From positions 4,104,163-4,168,162 of the forward strand of contig SSBO01000009.1 in NCBI GenBank assembly GCA_005281725.1: a stretch of DNA of 64,000 bases, given 5' to 3'. Positions within the stretch are counted from its first letter, which is position 1. Each line of letters opens with the position of its first letter. This DNA is from Wuchereria bancrofti (lineage: Eukaryota > Nematoda > Chromadorea > Rhabditida > Onchocercidae). The notes below the pieces were generated by a model. The model made no database searches and was not told the DNA's origin. It worked only from the letters and a program-made list of their open reading frames with translations. The position numbers and the translations under genes were made by a program. Shown here piece after piece: positions 41,401-53,835 of this stretch.

Positions 41401-41634
41401 GTTATCAAATTTGTATAATATAATTGTATTGCAAGTTTTCTTTAACCTTACGGATCTATTTTCAGACGAATTCCACCACATCCACCGGGTATCGCTGAAG
41501 TCAAGGATATTGCCCAATCTCTAGCCGAAAGATGTGTGGCAAAAATGCCTCAAAGACTGACCCATTTACGACGTTATTGCATAATCTTCTGGAATGACAA
41601 GCTATGTTGTTCGCATTGTCCTGGTGTTTGTTAA
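38439..41634 (+). CDS. Unrecognised 415-residue Cys-rich secreted or membrane-anchored protein
   Basis: Seven exons in phase: 38439-38634, 38873-39064, 39157-39262, 39757-40006, 40354-40440, 40877-41124, 41466-41634 (1248 bases). Residues of about 24-40 (VVSVLLIIVVLCVTLTIV) form one hydrophobic segment, an internal signal peptide or type II anchor; everything after it would be outside the cytosol. There are 20 cysteines after that segment, grouped as YCRYCDICG, CQCCWDDRDASCHG, YCSKEECKNNWARRC and, at the very end, LCCSHCPGVC, which suggests about ten disulfides. An EGPAG-IRFDLPYTVVPE region precedes the first Cys cluster. I do not recognise the family; no enzymatic motif is evident. The ATG follows a TTTAG acceptor by 8 bases, fitting trans-splicing. 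The gene starts about 2.3 kb after the end of alsin, same strand. Confidence 0.85.
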
Positions 41635-44600
41635 TTTTTGATTTTTCATGTTTTAAATTTAACAGAATTTTCTTTCATTAACGGACGGGTCCATCACATA
41701 TATTTCTGATTTGATACTTGATATGGGGATACAATCGCATCGAGTGATACACATTATCATCAAGACAACTCAGTCCAGTCGTTTAACTCGATGCTTCCTG
41801 ATAACAGCTGTTCTGTATATGGATTCCGCTCTTATTGCTCTCCACCATGGATTCTTTCCTATATCGTTTTCCATGTAGAGAGAGCCCTATAATATCAATT
41901 ATTAAATATCCGATTTAAGCGACTTTTCATTCCTTAAGAAATCACTAAAGTTTGTATTAACTGGCGATATGCTTTGGAAAGTTTTATTCTGCACCGAAAA
42001 GAAAATTGCTGGTTTTAAAAGGAAAAGAAATGAAATTCAGAGATGAACTTTCAGTTGAATTTATTTTTTGTTTGCAAAATTGACATGTTTTCCTTCCTTA
42101 ATCAATAGTGATTAACTTCTCTCCACTACAGTTATTGCTTTGTTATTTTAATTCACTTAAATAATTCATATCGTGCAATATGTGTTCAATAAACAAAGTT
42201 TTGTTATATTGTAACGAGTTGAAAGAGTAGTTTAATTCGAAATTAATCCTTAACTTACATTTTACTACCTTCGATACCTCCTTTTCTAGCCATTTTTATT
42301 CATTCACTGAAGAAGAGGAAGGTAAAAGTAATTTAAATTACGTAGCAAATTTGAGTATGAAATATCGTGCAAGTTGTTTATGTCACCTCAAAATAAAAGA
42401 AATATTTTGTATTTATATTTTATTATTGTTGTAACAATATTATGACTCTAAATAGTTTAACTTCAAGCCATGTCAAATTCTGCAAAGAAATTTAGTGAAT
42501 ACAGTATATAGTAATTGATAAAAATACTGTGTCGCATGAAGGATTATAGCAAAAGTCACACTGTGAAGAGTTACTTTTACCCTTCCTATAAGTACCCATA
42601 ACTAATATATCTTATGAGAACTAAGCGCAATAAAAAAAGTTATTAATGAGAATTTTGCTAATTAAACAATCAGCAATAAAACTTTTTACGTACTTAACAT
42701 TTTTTTGAGAATGTGAAAATGTTCAAAAATCAGATGAACTTTTCAAAAAGGATATTAGACTTTTTGTACTGACATAAATCATCCAGTTATTTGGAAAAAC
42801 CAATTAAAAATCATATTTTAGAAACTATGGGATTCCGTTCCTTCATCATATTTTACATTTTTTGCTGTGAAAATACAAATGAGAATGACAATTGCTTCCG
42901 GACGGATTGATTGTATTCGATTGGATTCTATTTACAATTTCTCTATAAATGGTTTTTGTTAATGGGAATGAAAGGCTGTGTCATTCGTGTTTTTGAGAAA
43001 ATTGTAAATGTTGTAAAAATTGTGTCTTTACTGAAAATGGAATAACTTCAGGAAGGAAAAGGGAATGCACTGAGAGGATTATTTATTTGATAATTCTATC
43101 ATTTAGTGATGAAGTGGTCAATGTCTATCGTAAGAACTTACACCTAATAACCAACTCATCAGAAGGCTGAGAAAATTATCATTTTTTCACTGGTAAGGCC
43201 TTAGAGAGCTAATTACTAATTTAGCTTGCCAAGCAATCATTTTTAAACAAAACCCAGTGTAAATTATTAAGACAGATTTGCTATCAACTGATGGTCATTC
43301 ACATGTCGCCTGTGCTAATTAATGGTTGAGTAATGACATAACAAACTGTTGTCAATCTCTCAAAACTTACTTGTGATGCCAACAAAAAATTGCTCTTTTT
43401 GATAAGAAAAATCGTTTTTTGATAATTTCATAAAGATTGAATTTCGCCCCATAAAATTATTTTTTAATTTAATGTTCTCAAAGATTACCTTAAATCGAAA
43501 GATATAAAAAGAAATATTTGAGGAACTACAAAAACCAAAAAAAAAGTTTTCTATTCAGATTATATTGAATTGAAAAGAAATTAAATGATTGAAATCACTC
43601 TCCACTAAGCTAATATAGATCACGCTGTTTGGACCACATACATTATAAAGTTCATTTCATCTCATTGTAGAATGATGTACAATGAAACAAATTCAGCTAA
43701 ACTGAAGTATACGGGAATGGAATCAATTGAAATTTGGGTATTTCGATTGATATTTTCCATTATTTTGCTTCAGCTCCGTTATGTATTTCAAACAAACATT
43801 TTAATCTGACTAATAGAATGATACTGTTTTTTTTTGAAGTAAAGGTTAACCAGCTGAATGCTACATTTCCGAGATGTGCACATATTGCATTTGCTAATCA
43901 GAACGGTATTGAATAGAACTGTTAATTGACTGAACTGAATCTGCTAACCTTAACAGAAATAAGTATACATGGTAGTGGTTACAAGATAGTAATGTAGTTA
44001 CTAATATAGTTAGTTATAAGCTCTTTTAAAATGACAGTCGAAATACAGATGTTTTAACTTGAAATATGCTACTTAAATCTGCTCATGCGTTTTCATGATT
44101 GTCTAAAAACATTTCCCTATTAGCTAGAGCTTAGTTATCTAATCGAAGCACTGATGAAGAACAACATCATTTCTTCAAAATATGATATCGATGACTAATG
44201 CATAAGAAATAAACTACTGTTAACATTAAAATATTAAATATAGTTGTGTAAACAAATATAAAACAATTTCTGAAGAGTAACTGCAGTAAGTTATTCAACA
44301 AATTGATCAATCTTATATTTAGATTAATATTATTCGTCTAAGATTTTGATTGTATGGTTCCAATGTAACTACAAACAGTTTCAGAAATTTTAAACTTTCT
44401 GTAGGATTCCATTAAAAACGATCCAACATCCGTTACAGCCAAAATTGAACATTTAGAATAAACAGAAATAAAATTAAAAGACTAAAATGTAATGAGGAAA
44501 AACAATCCTTACGCCTTAAATCTTAAACTAGCACATGAAAATAAAGAATAATAAGAATTTCACAAAAAACATCCACGACAAGGGTTATTTTCAGTGTAGA

Positions 44601-45129
44601 CAAATTAGGCCCCCTTTGCAAAACATTAATCAATATCATTAATGAATGCACAGGCTATAAAAAATCATAAAGACTTTACTTAAACACATAATGATGCAAT
44701 CTTGTTTGCATTTGATGTGGCACGAATGAAAGATTTTATATTGAGGTTACTGAGTACGTCGAGCGAGGTATGAAATGAAACATTAATCACATAAAAAGTA
44801 ATATTTACAAATAATACAGTACAAATTTTAATGAAGCAAAGAAGTGAGAATCCGCTTGTCTAATAACCGCAAAAGTTTAGTGTGTAAAAATCTAAATACA
44901 AGTACAATCATTAATGCAGTTTGGCAGAAGATATTGCTATCAATTTAAAAATCTGAAATACTTCAGTTTTATTGATTGCGATTTTTTTTTAGAGAACTGA
45001 AAAAAGTTTTTCGATTCTGGTAACAACAAAATGATTCAGTTTAGTTTCTTTTTCAGTCCTAATTTTTTTCCATCATGTATTCTATTGAAAAACTGTTGTC
45101 AGTAAAAAATTACCAGCTCAAAATTCGAA
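41635..45129. other. Intergenic region between convergent genes
   Basis: 3' flanks of the plus-strand Cys-rich gene and the minus-strand DNAJC17-like gene. TTTATT (AATAAA on the minus strand) at about 44968-44973 is a likely poly(A) signal for DNAJC17, some 157 bases after its stop. Otherwise AT-rich; nothing else supported. Confidence 0.6.
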
Positions 45130-46659
45130 TCACAGATTATCAAACTTGCTTTCGCCTTTATCAGCTTTCCGCTTTGACCCAGCCATCATCGTCGCCAAAA
45201 CTTCAGCTTCAAAATCAGCGAATTCAACAGATGTCATCGGCCGTTCTGCAGTGCGGTATTTCATGATCGCCTCACTTTTTGGTCAATTATAGAAATTTGT
45301 TAGTGGACCAAAAAGTGTTCTTAATTGAAATTTTACGCAAAAGAAACAAATCTTACCTACTGGTTTACTTCGTTGTATTTCCGAACTTCTCAACCTGGAA
45401 GACGGTTTTTGCAAACATGTCGTAGCAATTGGAACATCAGGTTTCCCCGTTTCTTTTTCAATCCCATCCTGGAAATAAAGACAACATACGAAATTTGTGA
45501 AATCAAACAAAATTTCGAATACTGACAAACATTTTCATCCACAATACTTACTACATCCACCAATTCATCGAATTCCAAAATTGCCATGCCCCTACTACTG
45601 CTTGAAACGATTACGTCGGAAATGTGTCCATACTGAAATAACATGTAGTATATTTTACCGTATTCGGGGTCAAACACCACTAGGTTGACTGCATATTTGA
45701 AGTAATCACTCTGAGTGTGAAAAAGAAAACAACCTTTCTCTTATTTGAGTAATCTAGAAATTCCAAGACAAATAATTTTAAAAAATTTACCTTAGAGAAT
45801 AATTTCCTTAAATCATCTTCATCATAATTACATTGATCAGTTTCACGCTTCCATCTTAATTTATAACGGGCTAATAACCCTGAAAATACAAAGAGATTTC
45901 TTGGATAATTCAATTTCGTTTAATAAAGTATAAAGTGAATAAAACCCGAAACGAAGGTGTTAAAAAGTTACGTTTATCACCGCTTTGCTCTTCCACAGTC
46001 GCATTTTTACGAATTTCTTGTTCGATATTTTCCCTTTCACGTTGTAGCAGTTTGGAACCTTCCTTCCGTAAACGCTGAATCTGGAACTTTTCTTTCTCAA
46101 ACAAAATAAGGACTGTGATTCATGAACTGACTTTGAGCAAATTTTATAAACAACATAAAATGGAGCCATATTAAGTAAATTAATCGTCAATTAGCAGGAA
46201 TGGGCAAATTTCAAGATACCTCTTTCTCAAGCTCCCTTTTGGCCTTTTCTTTTTCGTGTTGAACGTTTAATACATTAGCCTCTCGCCTTTCAAGTTCCTC
46301 ACGTAATTTTCGTCGTTTCTCGCTTTCATTATTTTGTCTTCTCCGTACATAAATAGTATGTGCTGTTCTAGCAGCCAGTACATGGTCATAAGCAGCTCGA
46401 GCCGCTGCATCCGATAACAACTCAAAAGCCTTGGATATCTTCAGGAACATTTCTTGTGCTAAAATTAATGAACGCAAGGTTTAAAGAAATCTTGATTGAA
46501 GAAACGAAATAGAATACCTGCTTGTTTACGACCGGGATTTTTGTCGGGATGCCACTTCAGAGCAGCTTTCCTGAATGCTTTTACAATTTGCGTATCCGTG
46601 CACTCCGGTTTCAAATCTAACAGCTCATATGGATCGAAATCTATCGAGTTGCCAGCCAT
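45130..46659 (-). CDS. DNAJC17: DNAJC17-like J-domain + RRM co-chaperone
   Basis: DNAJC17 is a nuclear type-C Hsp40 linked to pre-mRNA splicing. Minus-strand exons: 46659-46518, 46458-46220, 46080-45972, 45879-45791, 45632-45552, 45468-45361, 45270-45130; 909 bases, 302 residues, against about 304 in human. The J domain fills residues of about 10-80, with HPD at 37-39 (AALKWHPDKNPG) and the helix IV region AFELLSDAAARAAYD. A charged coiled coil follows (EKRRKLREELERREAN... to EQEIRKNATVEEQ). The RRM comes next: LLARYKLRWK, DEDDLRKLFSKYGHISDVIV and RGMAILEF, the last as a weak RNP1. The tail has EFADFEAEVLATMMAGSKRK. The last junction is unusual: donor CCA|GTAGGT (the stronger GGTAAGA four bases later breaks the frame) and acceptor AAAAAGTGAG. 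The start follows TTTACAG by one base, a likely spliced-leader site. Confidence 0.9.
45273..45317. repeat. 12-bp inverted repeat overlapping last-intron end of DNAJC17
   Basis: CACTTTTTGGTC (45273-45284) and GACCAAAAAGTG (45306-45317) are exact reverse complements with a 21-base loop. The repeat sits directly at the proposed 3' splice site of the last intron of the minus-strand gene. Confidence 0.85.
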
Positions 46660-47545
46660 ACTGTAAATCTAATAAAACAATAATTAGAATTTTAATTGAT
46701 AGCAGATTGATCTAACAAAACACCGGCGAAGATTCCACAGACTCTGGGTTACCAAGCATAGAAACATAAATACTATCATAAAGTATGACTTGTTCTAGAG
46801 ATTTTTGCTCTGATATCGTTTTAAGAATTCAAATGAAGTTTTATTTGAAAAAAAAACAAAGGTTTCATAAAAAAAAAAATTTTTGAAAAAAAAAGGCTTC
46901 ATAAATTAACTCATAATATTTTTGACAGGTCAGAGCAGCAAACGAGTAGTAAAATCAACCACTGAAATTTGGAAATGAAGGAAGAACGACATGGATACAC
47001 TTATGAACGAACTACAAATATTAAACATTATGAATGAAACGGAATAATGTTTATTTGCTATAGTAACAATTAAAAAACACTTTTAAGAAGTGTTTTTTGA
47101 AACACGATAAAAGCATGTCAACAACAGGATGACCACACCGAAATTACACAATATAATCAAATAAAATAGTAAACATGATGAAGTTCTGAAATCTACATTA
47201 CTATTTCACATATTTTCACGATAATTATCCTTCTAATCATCACTGGCTTCACTATGCGTAACTGAATTTCATAACAAATCCTATGTCAACATCGATGGTC
47301 TTTGGTCATTTTAAAATGAAATCACCAAATTTATTTGGCATTCCACTGAAGTGCGCGCAACGCAAAGTTGTGGAGAATTTCGCATACATATTAGTTACAA
47401 ATTTTTTGTAGATGGAAAATCAAAAAACCTAAACTACAGGAACATAGGGAAAAGAATTTATTCAAATTAAATACAAATAATTTATCACAGAAGAATGAAA
47501 AAATATAAGTTTCTGTACATTTATTAATAAATAAGAAGATCGCTG
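46660..47545. other. Spacer between DNAJC17 and KCTD3/SHKBP1-like genes
   Basis: About 890 bases between two genes on the same strand. TTTATT at 47457-47462 is a minus-strand AATAAA 84 bases after the KCTD3-like stop. A small hairpin word lies at about 47073-47098 (AAAAAACACTT / AAGTGTTTTTT). No exon seen. Confidence 0.6.
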
Positions 47546-50500
47546 CTAGTAGTGGCGTTGACAGTCCAGTTCGGATAAATGTACGGACGATGCATGCGGT
47601 GTATTTGACGGTGTTGTGCTCAAGCTTGCACAACAAATCTCATAATCATCAATCAAACGGAGAAGTTCATCAGGAGTTGGTCCCTAAAAAAACAAAAATT
47701 TTAAATCTTATAGAAATGACCACTTAAAAGATGAACTGAAATCTCGAATTTTTTAGAATTCGACTTCTAAACAATGTAAATAAAAACATAATACACATAC
47801 CGTCCTAACAGCACCTATAATGTCACCAACCTAAACATTTAGTGCCGCACCTCAATTACATGCTTCCGGTGCTTCGCCTTCTGATTAATTATTGATTTAA
47901 TAATTATTACGTTATAGATAAAGTGTGTTGTATATTCAACTATTAAATCTTTAATAAATGAAATACTGACTTGCCGTATGGTACCACTGGCTCGGCCTGC
48001 AAAAAGTATAGCATTGGCGTTAATAGATGCTGTAGTAGTCGAAGATACCGTACCAGCTGTTTTATCAGCTGCACTTGTTTGATTACTTAAAGAAAGATTT
48101 GGGAATGATAAACTGGCGTGGTACTGGTCCAGAGCTGTTGTTAAATCCCACATCTCAAATAAATGCGGAAATTCAACAGAATAAAAGAGATATTAAACCA
48201 TTTTCATTAGTAGCATTACAACTCCTGGAACCAATTACTGATTTAAAATGATATAAAATCGGTCCTAACAAGAAGATCGGAACAAATATCTCACTTGAAT
48301 GGAACCATTGGAGGTTCCAGTGAACAAAAATCTCCTCGGTCTTGAATTTACGCGTGAACCTTCACATTCGTGAACCAAAAAGGCAGTTATTACTGAGTCA
48401 CCAACGGTTCGAATAGTACAAAGCCTGCAAGCAATAAATCAATAATCTATAGCATTTTATAATTTCAACAACTAATTTCAAACAAAAAATATAGTGAAGA
48501 AACAAAAGTAATAAGGTTAGCAACAACAGAAAAATACTTTTTTCAAATGGATATGAAAAAAGGAAACTAGCACTACTGACCTGTCACCGTTCGATGCTAA
48601 CCTTACAAAGACTTGGTTAGTACCAGGAACCACACGCTGCACAAAAACTTGCTCACCATCTTGATCACCAAATGGTCCTGCAGAAAAATCATGCTACTTC
48701 AATAGCGGTAATTAAGTTAATATGAGAAAACTTGAAAGATGTTAAAGATCCGACAGATGTTAAACACATTCAAATTATTGATACTTAAAGTGAAGAAAAC
48801 GAATAATACCTGGGTCATTTCCGTCTGCATCAAGTATATCATCACTATTATCTAAGGTAAGCACCTTGAAAGATGCCAAAGATGTGCTGCCTGGTTGCGT
48901 CGAAATCATGCCACGAAAACGTGTTACACCCCAGGAACGAACATGATTATATTCACTGCACACTAAAGCGCGATAAAACTTTCCAGCTGGTACATGAACA
49001 GTGAGAACTGGATGAATACCTCAGAACATTTTATCTTACATTTGAAGTGAAAAAGTGTTTTTACGAGTAGATGGATAAAATCAAAACTGAGCCATGAAAG
49101 GTATAATCACTACTTCACTTCATCCTCACCGCTGATAAGATGGTTGGTAGTGAGAGCAACTCGTGTAACTGGAGATGTATGCACGGTGTAAGTTTGGAAT
49201 AGCTGTGGGCCATGACCAACTGTTTCTGGATGTTGCACGATCACTCGGACACTACCACTTGAAGTCCCATAAGCAATTTCAATCCAATTTCCACGGAGAT
49301 CTGAAAAATTCGTCAAGTTGTACAGTGAGAATTCTGATTCTAAAATGATTCTAAATTTCTGAACAGTTCAAACATGCAAAAATATACTTGTTTTCGGTGT
49401 CAAATAAACGCTTATAGCAGTGATAATATCAGCGTTTGGATCTCGATAAAGTTCCGTAATTAGCAAATCGTTATCTTTCATACGCAAAGGGAATTTCTGC
49501 ATATCAATATAATAAATAGATCCATTAGTGCATCCAAGAAGCAAAAATGACCCGGCTGTATCATAACATGATATCGCGACGACATCTACGATGAAGGAAG
49601 CACTATGATTCTCAAAGGACTTTAAGAAATTATATGAATAAGCAAAATTGCATGAGAATTCATGACTAAAATGAGCTTTGTGTTTTATATCAACAGAATA
49701 AAACCATGATTTTATTTCATAAAATCATGAGTTTATTTTGGCATTAAATGAACGCTTATAGCAGTGATAAAAAACTTTTCTGATTTTCAGCAACAGCATG
49801 AAAACATTTACTGACTTACCTTGGACTTGCCAATTATGGGTCATTGAATGCCAGATTCCAACCTTTCCAATTTTACTTAGCGCTACCAATTGGCTTCCAA
49901 TAAAGAACAACTTATCAACAGCAACCAAGAGAGTGAACGTTCCTGTACAGAAATTTCTCGAAATACTCAAAATATGGCTTATCGCAAATTTAGTAGAGAT
50001 TTATAATCTTATTTGCAAATTACCACTTCTGTGTTGTTCGCCGATCACCAAAAATTTATAATTTTATAAAAGAAACAAAAAAAAAAAGGCTAGAAAAAAA
50101 ACCTACCAATTTTGGTCCCAAAATTAGCATCTCCTTCTGAAATATTCCATAAATGTATGGAATTATTAGTTAATGAAACAGCCAACATTTTTTCGCCAAA
50201 TTTTGCATACAACGCTACATGACGAACAACAGCATCCATACGTGGCGATATATACAGCTGCTGCCAACCCAAGCTTTCCTTCATTCTATGTATGAAATTA
50301 AGATTTATCCAGGAATTTTAAAAACTGCTTTTTCCTTTTGTTGGTGGTGAAAATTTAATGTAGGATACTGGATCATTTTAGTAGTGGTTTTTCTTCTTAG
50401 TGCATGCAAGAAACTTCTCATATTTCAAACGAATAACTACAACGATCGAACAACTTATCCCAAAAACTTGTGCACAGTGCTATTGGAAAGAAAAGCTGAT

Positions 50501-52936
50501 GGTGGTAAAATAAACAATTACCTGTAACAACACACAAAATTTGCATAACCTACGGCAACTGCATTATAATGTGCTCGAATCACTCGAACTCTTAGTGGTT
50601 CCGACAAATGATCAGATACCCGTGCAGAGTAACGCATCAACAATGATAACTCGCCTTTCAGCTGAAATTAAATTCAAGGGGCATAGTTCTCACGCGGAAC
50701 TAACTGTAGTTGTTAAAACACAGATTCATTTATTTTACAGAAAGGCCATTAACGACATGAATGATAAAGTGAAAAAGCAGAAAAGTGAGCTAGTGAGATA
50801 AGTGTCATTTGTAATGCAACTGGTTGTGATAAACAGTTGTATCGATGTATATCACAAAAATCAATTCAGGTGATTACCTGACGGGTTAATTCAGAGGAGC
50901 TCTTCTTCATAAGGCTTGAGTAACTTTTAAAAAGGTTACTGCAAACACTGTGTGTGCTCTGAAATAGCTAAGCGTTAAAAAACTATTTAAATTAATTAAT
51001 ATAAAACAATATCAGTTGAATCTTTACCGAAACGTCTCAAAATTTTCCTCTAATAAAGATATATACTACTGGGAATACATAACCTGAAGGATATCAAAGA
51101 AGTTAAGCCGTGATATTTTATATACAATGCATCCCGAAATTATTTGCAGAACTGAGCAATCTCCTTGAGAAGGAGGAATTAGAGATCATAAAATCTGAGC
51201 TAACAATTGGGAGATGTGAAGCAAAATTCTGTGATGTGTTCCTTGACGTGTTGCTGCTACTTTCCACTGATAAGTTTGCTGCTTCCGATTTTTCCGTACT
51301 GACTGGAAATTTTGGATCTAGAAGATGAAGATGTGTTTGAAATGAAGACATATACAACGAGTCAAGAATTACCTTCACTTGCAAATGATGCATGGCTTTC
51401 AGACGGTTGCTTTGTTGGCAAACTTGGGTAGCCTTTTACAGTTTTGTCAACCAATATTTCGACGGCATGTGGAACCTGAAAAATTAATTTCAGTAGAACT
51501 TTTGATCATCTACTCAGGAAATATGTATAAGAAAATATATTACGTTCCTCCACTTTTCTTAAAACTTAAGCAATCTTTTAAGCCTATTCATTAATTAAAT
51601 CTTAAAATGTTCACTTTCCCACATCGAACTTTTGCATAAGTAAAGACAAAATCGTTAAGAATCAATGATGTAATCAAGCTTATTTGGTTGTAATAATAAG
51701 TAACTTATGCACATAATTCTAATCCACACTTGAAATTTAGCTTCCATGCTTGGGAGCAAACGTGGCTGTTGCGATGCTTTGAATGCAGAACCATTTAATA
51801 CTACTTCCACTGCAGGCATTGCCGTATGTTCAGTTAGATTGCGAGACTGAGAAGGAATGGGAACCGAAACTGCATCATGTGGTCCTGGTGAATTGGATGA
51901 CTTCTGGTTGTTTCTTGTAAAACTTGGTGATGGAGATGAATAACCTTAGAAACACGTCTAATTTTTGAAGTTCAAAACAGCTAGTTTAAAGTGATGAATG
52001 AATGAATTTTTAGAATATTTATTTTTAGTTAAGCTTAACTACTATCAAAACATACCTTCGTTTAACGGTAACGCAGGAGGAGGTAAATAGGCATTAAAAA
52101 GCACATCGCCACAAGCACATTCGTCTAATTCTTCACACAAAGTCAACCGTTTCACTAAAGGTCCTAAGCCATAGTACTGCGCTTCATGTTTCAGATTCAC
52201 TAAACTCACTCCGCTAGAAAATACATTAAGATAAAAAAACAGAAATAAGTGAGGACATACCCGTGAAGAGAAATTACAAAAAAATTACAGTGGGAATTAA
52301 TTTCACCTTAAATCAATTTGCTTAGTCCGTAGGTAATTTAAAATTATTCGAAACATTTCTGGATCTCGATCAATGAAGATCTGAAATACTAAAAATGTAA
52401 AAAAAGGATGGCAAACAGCGAAAAAAAAACCTACGTCCGGCAAAACCGAAACTAATAATGCTAATACTGAAGTGATTTTAAGCGTCTGTTAACTTGCGAA
52501 ATCAAAAATACAGAGGCAAATAGGGAAGAGTCAATAAATGCAAATCAGGCCAAGAATTCATCTGTAACAGCAAAGAAATTTACCGCGTTTGTTTCATCAT
52601 GTACAGTAGGAATTCTTCCACTCAACAAACTGAAACAGTAATCTGTACAGGAAAGCTCAGTAAATATGTTACACATGTAAGCACTCCATCAACAGACGGA
52701 ATTAAATCAACTTCACAACAAACTTCTAGCCATTTCGGTTTATCAAACTTCGTCTTACAAAGAATTGTCACAATATCCCTTCAGTACTTTATTTTAAGGA
52801 TTCAAAAGCTTTCACAGTTCATAAAGTTACAAGTAATCAACCTTGTGAAGAATGTGTCCGGTATCCATGTTAAAGTCTGTCGCGAAGTCGCAAATCTATG
52901 TCCGCCAACATTCAAATTAACAATCTGTTCCGTCAT
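47546..52936 (-). CDS. KCTD3: KCTD3/SHKBP1-like BTB (T1) + beta-propeller protein
   Basis: Family role: in vertebrates SHKBP1 binds CIN85 and KCTD3 binds HCN3 channels; function in worms is not inferable here. Minus-strand exons: 52936-52842, 52629-52584, 52380-52307, 52213-52056, 51944-51730, 51475-51373, 51317-51205 (or -51126), 50661-50522, 50285-50107, 49942-49820, 49585-49388, 49300-49130, 48986-48810, 48677-48581, 48424-48295, 48153-47971, 47830-47801 (30-base microexon), 47683-47546; 2370 bases, 789 residues (human KCTD3 about 815). The N-terminal T1/BTB domain reads [40 protein letters not shown] and [10 protein letters not shown]. Next come [11 protein letters not shown] and a propeller: [83 protein letters not shown]. 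The Ser-rich exon near 51205 is the least certain junction (ATT|GTTAGC, or CATT|GTATAT paired with a later acceptor). Confidence 0.95.
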
Positions 52937-53835
52937 CAAAAATTGTGTCACTGCCCTCAACGATAAAAAAAGAGACATTAAACTCTGTCAACTTATTCTT
53001 TGATGCTCTACCAATAACACCAGAAATGCTGACCTCCAATGTAAATGAACAGCAAAAATACAGCCCTTTTCTCTTTTTCAATTTGACAATAAAAACTTCT
53101 CACTTGAAACACAGCAAAAGTAGATTTACTTTTAGAACAGTTGCGGACTGCTCTTCAAAAGAATTAACAAGCTTCTCACTGATTTTTATTATGAAATAAA
53201 CACACAAATCCAACTACAAATAATACGAAAGGTAACAAAAACAAAAAAAAAAAAAAAAAACGCAACAAAATATGATAAATTGCAAAGCGACGTTTATTCC
53301 GCTGAACAGCAACATAAATATACATGGACAAAAATGCTCAACTAAAGGAATCTTTGGTATCATAGAACGAAATGAGACTCTTAGATTTATCCGATTAAAT
53401 TTTAATGAGTCTCATAATAAATTCACTTCCTATTCTGACGAACTAGATCAATCTTGAACAACCAAAATAAGATAGCCTTATCACTTACTTTCTGTAACTG
53501 CATTATGCTTGCCACGAAATACAATTTCGGCAATCACCGGAATACAACATTTATTACATGCTTCTTAAGTTTTTCAGTTTTTAATGAAATATGGTAAAAA
53601 ATCGTAAAATTCGTGCTCCGTATTTTTCGAAAATGTTAGTGTTGAAAATAAATAATGTCGAAAATAATATCTTCCAAAGACACATTAAATTTGATTCATA
53701 TACATTAGAATATTCTGGAAGAAGTCGATAAAAAAGCAGAAATTATAGCTATAAACAATTTGATAACTCCATAATACAATATTATCAAGCACAGAAAGAA
53801 AATTTAAGTTCATGTACAATTATTTCTTCTTATAT
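52937..53835. other. Spacer between KCTD3-like and MACROD genes
   Basis: About 900 bases between two minus-strand genes. It contains a poly(A) tract on the plus strand (around 53245-53262) and a minus-strand open stretch 53562-53485 ending in a good GTAAGT donor, which could be a 5' non-coding exon of the KCTD3-like gene. A plus-strand open frame (52599-53003) lies opposite KCTD3 exons 1 and 2 and is rejected. Confidence 0.5.

Noticed and set aside
52599..53003. 134-codon plus-strand open frame
   Set aside because: It lies opposite KCTD3-like exons 1 and 2, whose minus-strand reading (NVGG BTB motif, TLTWIP, LLSGR) is clearly the coding one.
53485..53562. Minus-strand open stretch ending in GTAAGT
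   Set aside because: About 26 codons with no acceptor and no continuation in phase. It may be a 5' UTR exon of the KCTD3-like gene but cannot be supported as coding.
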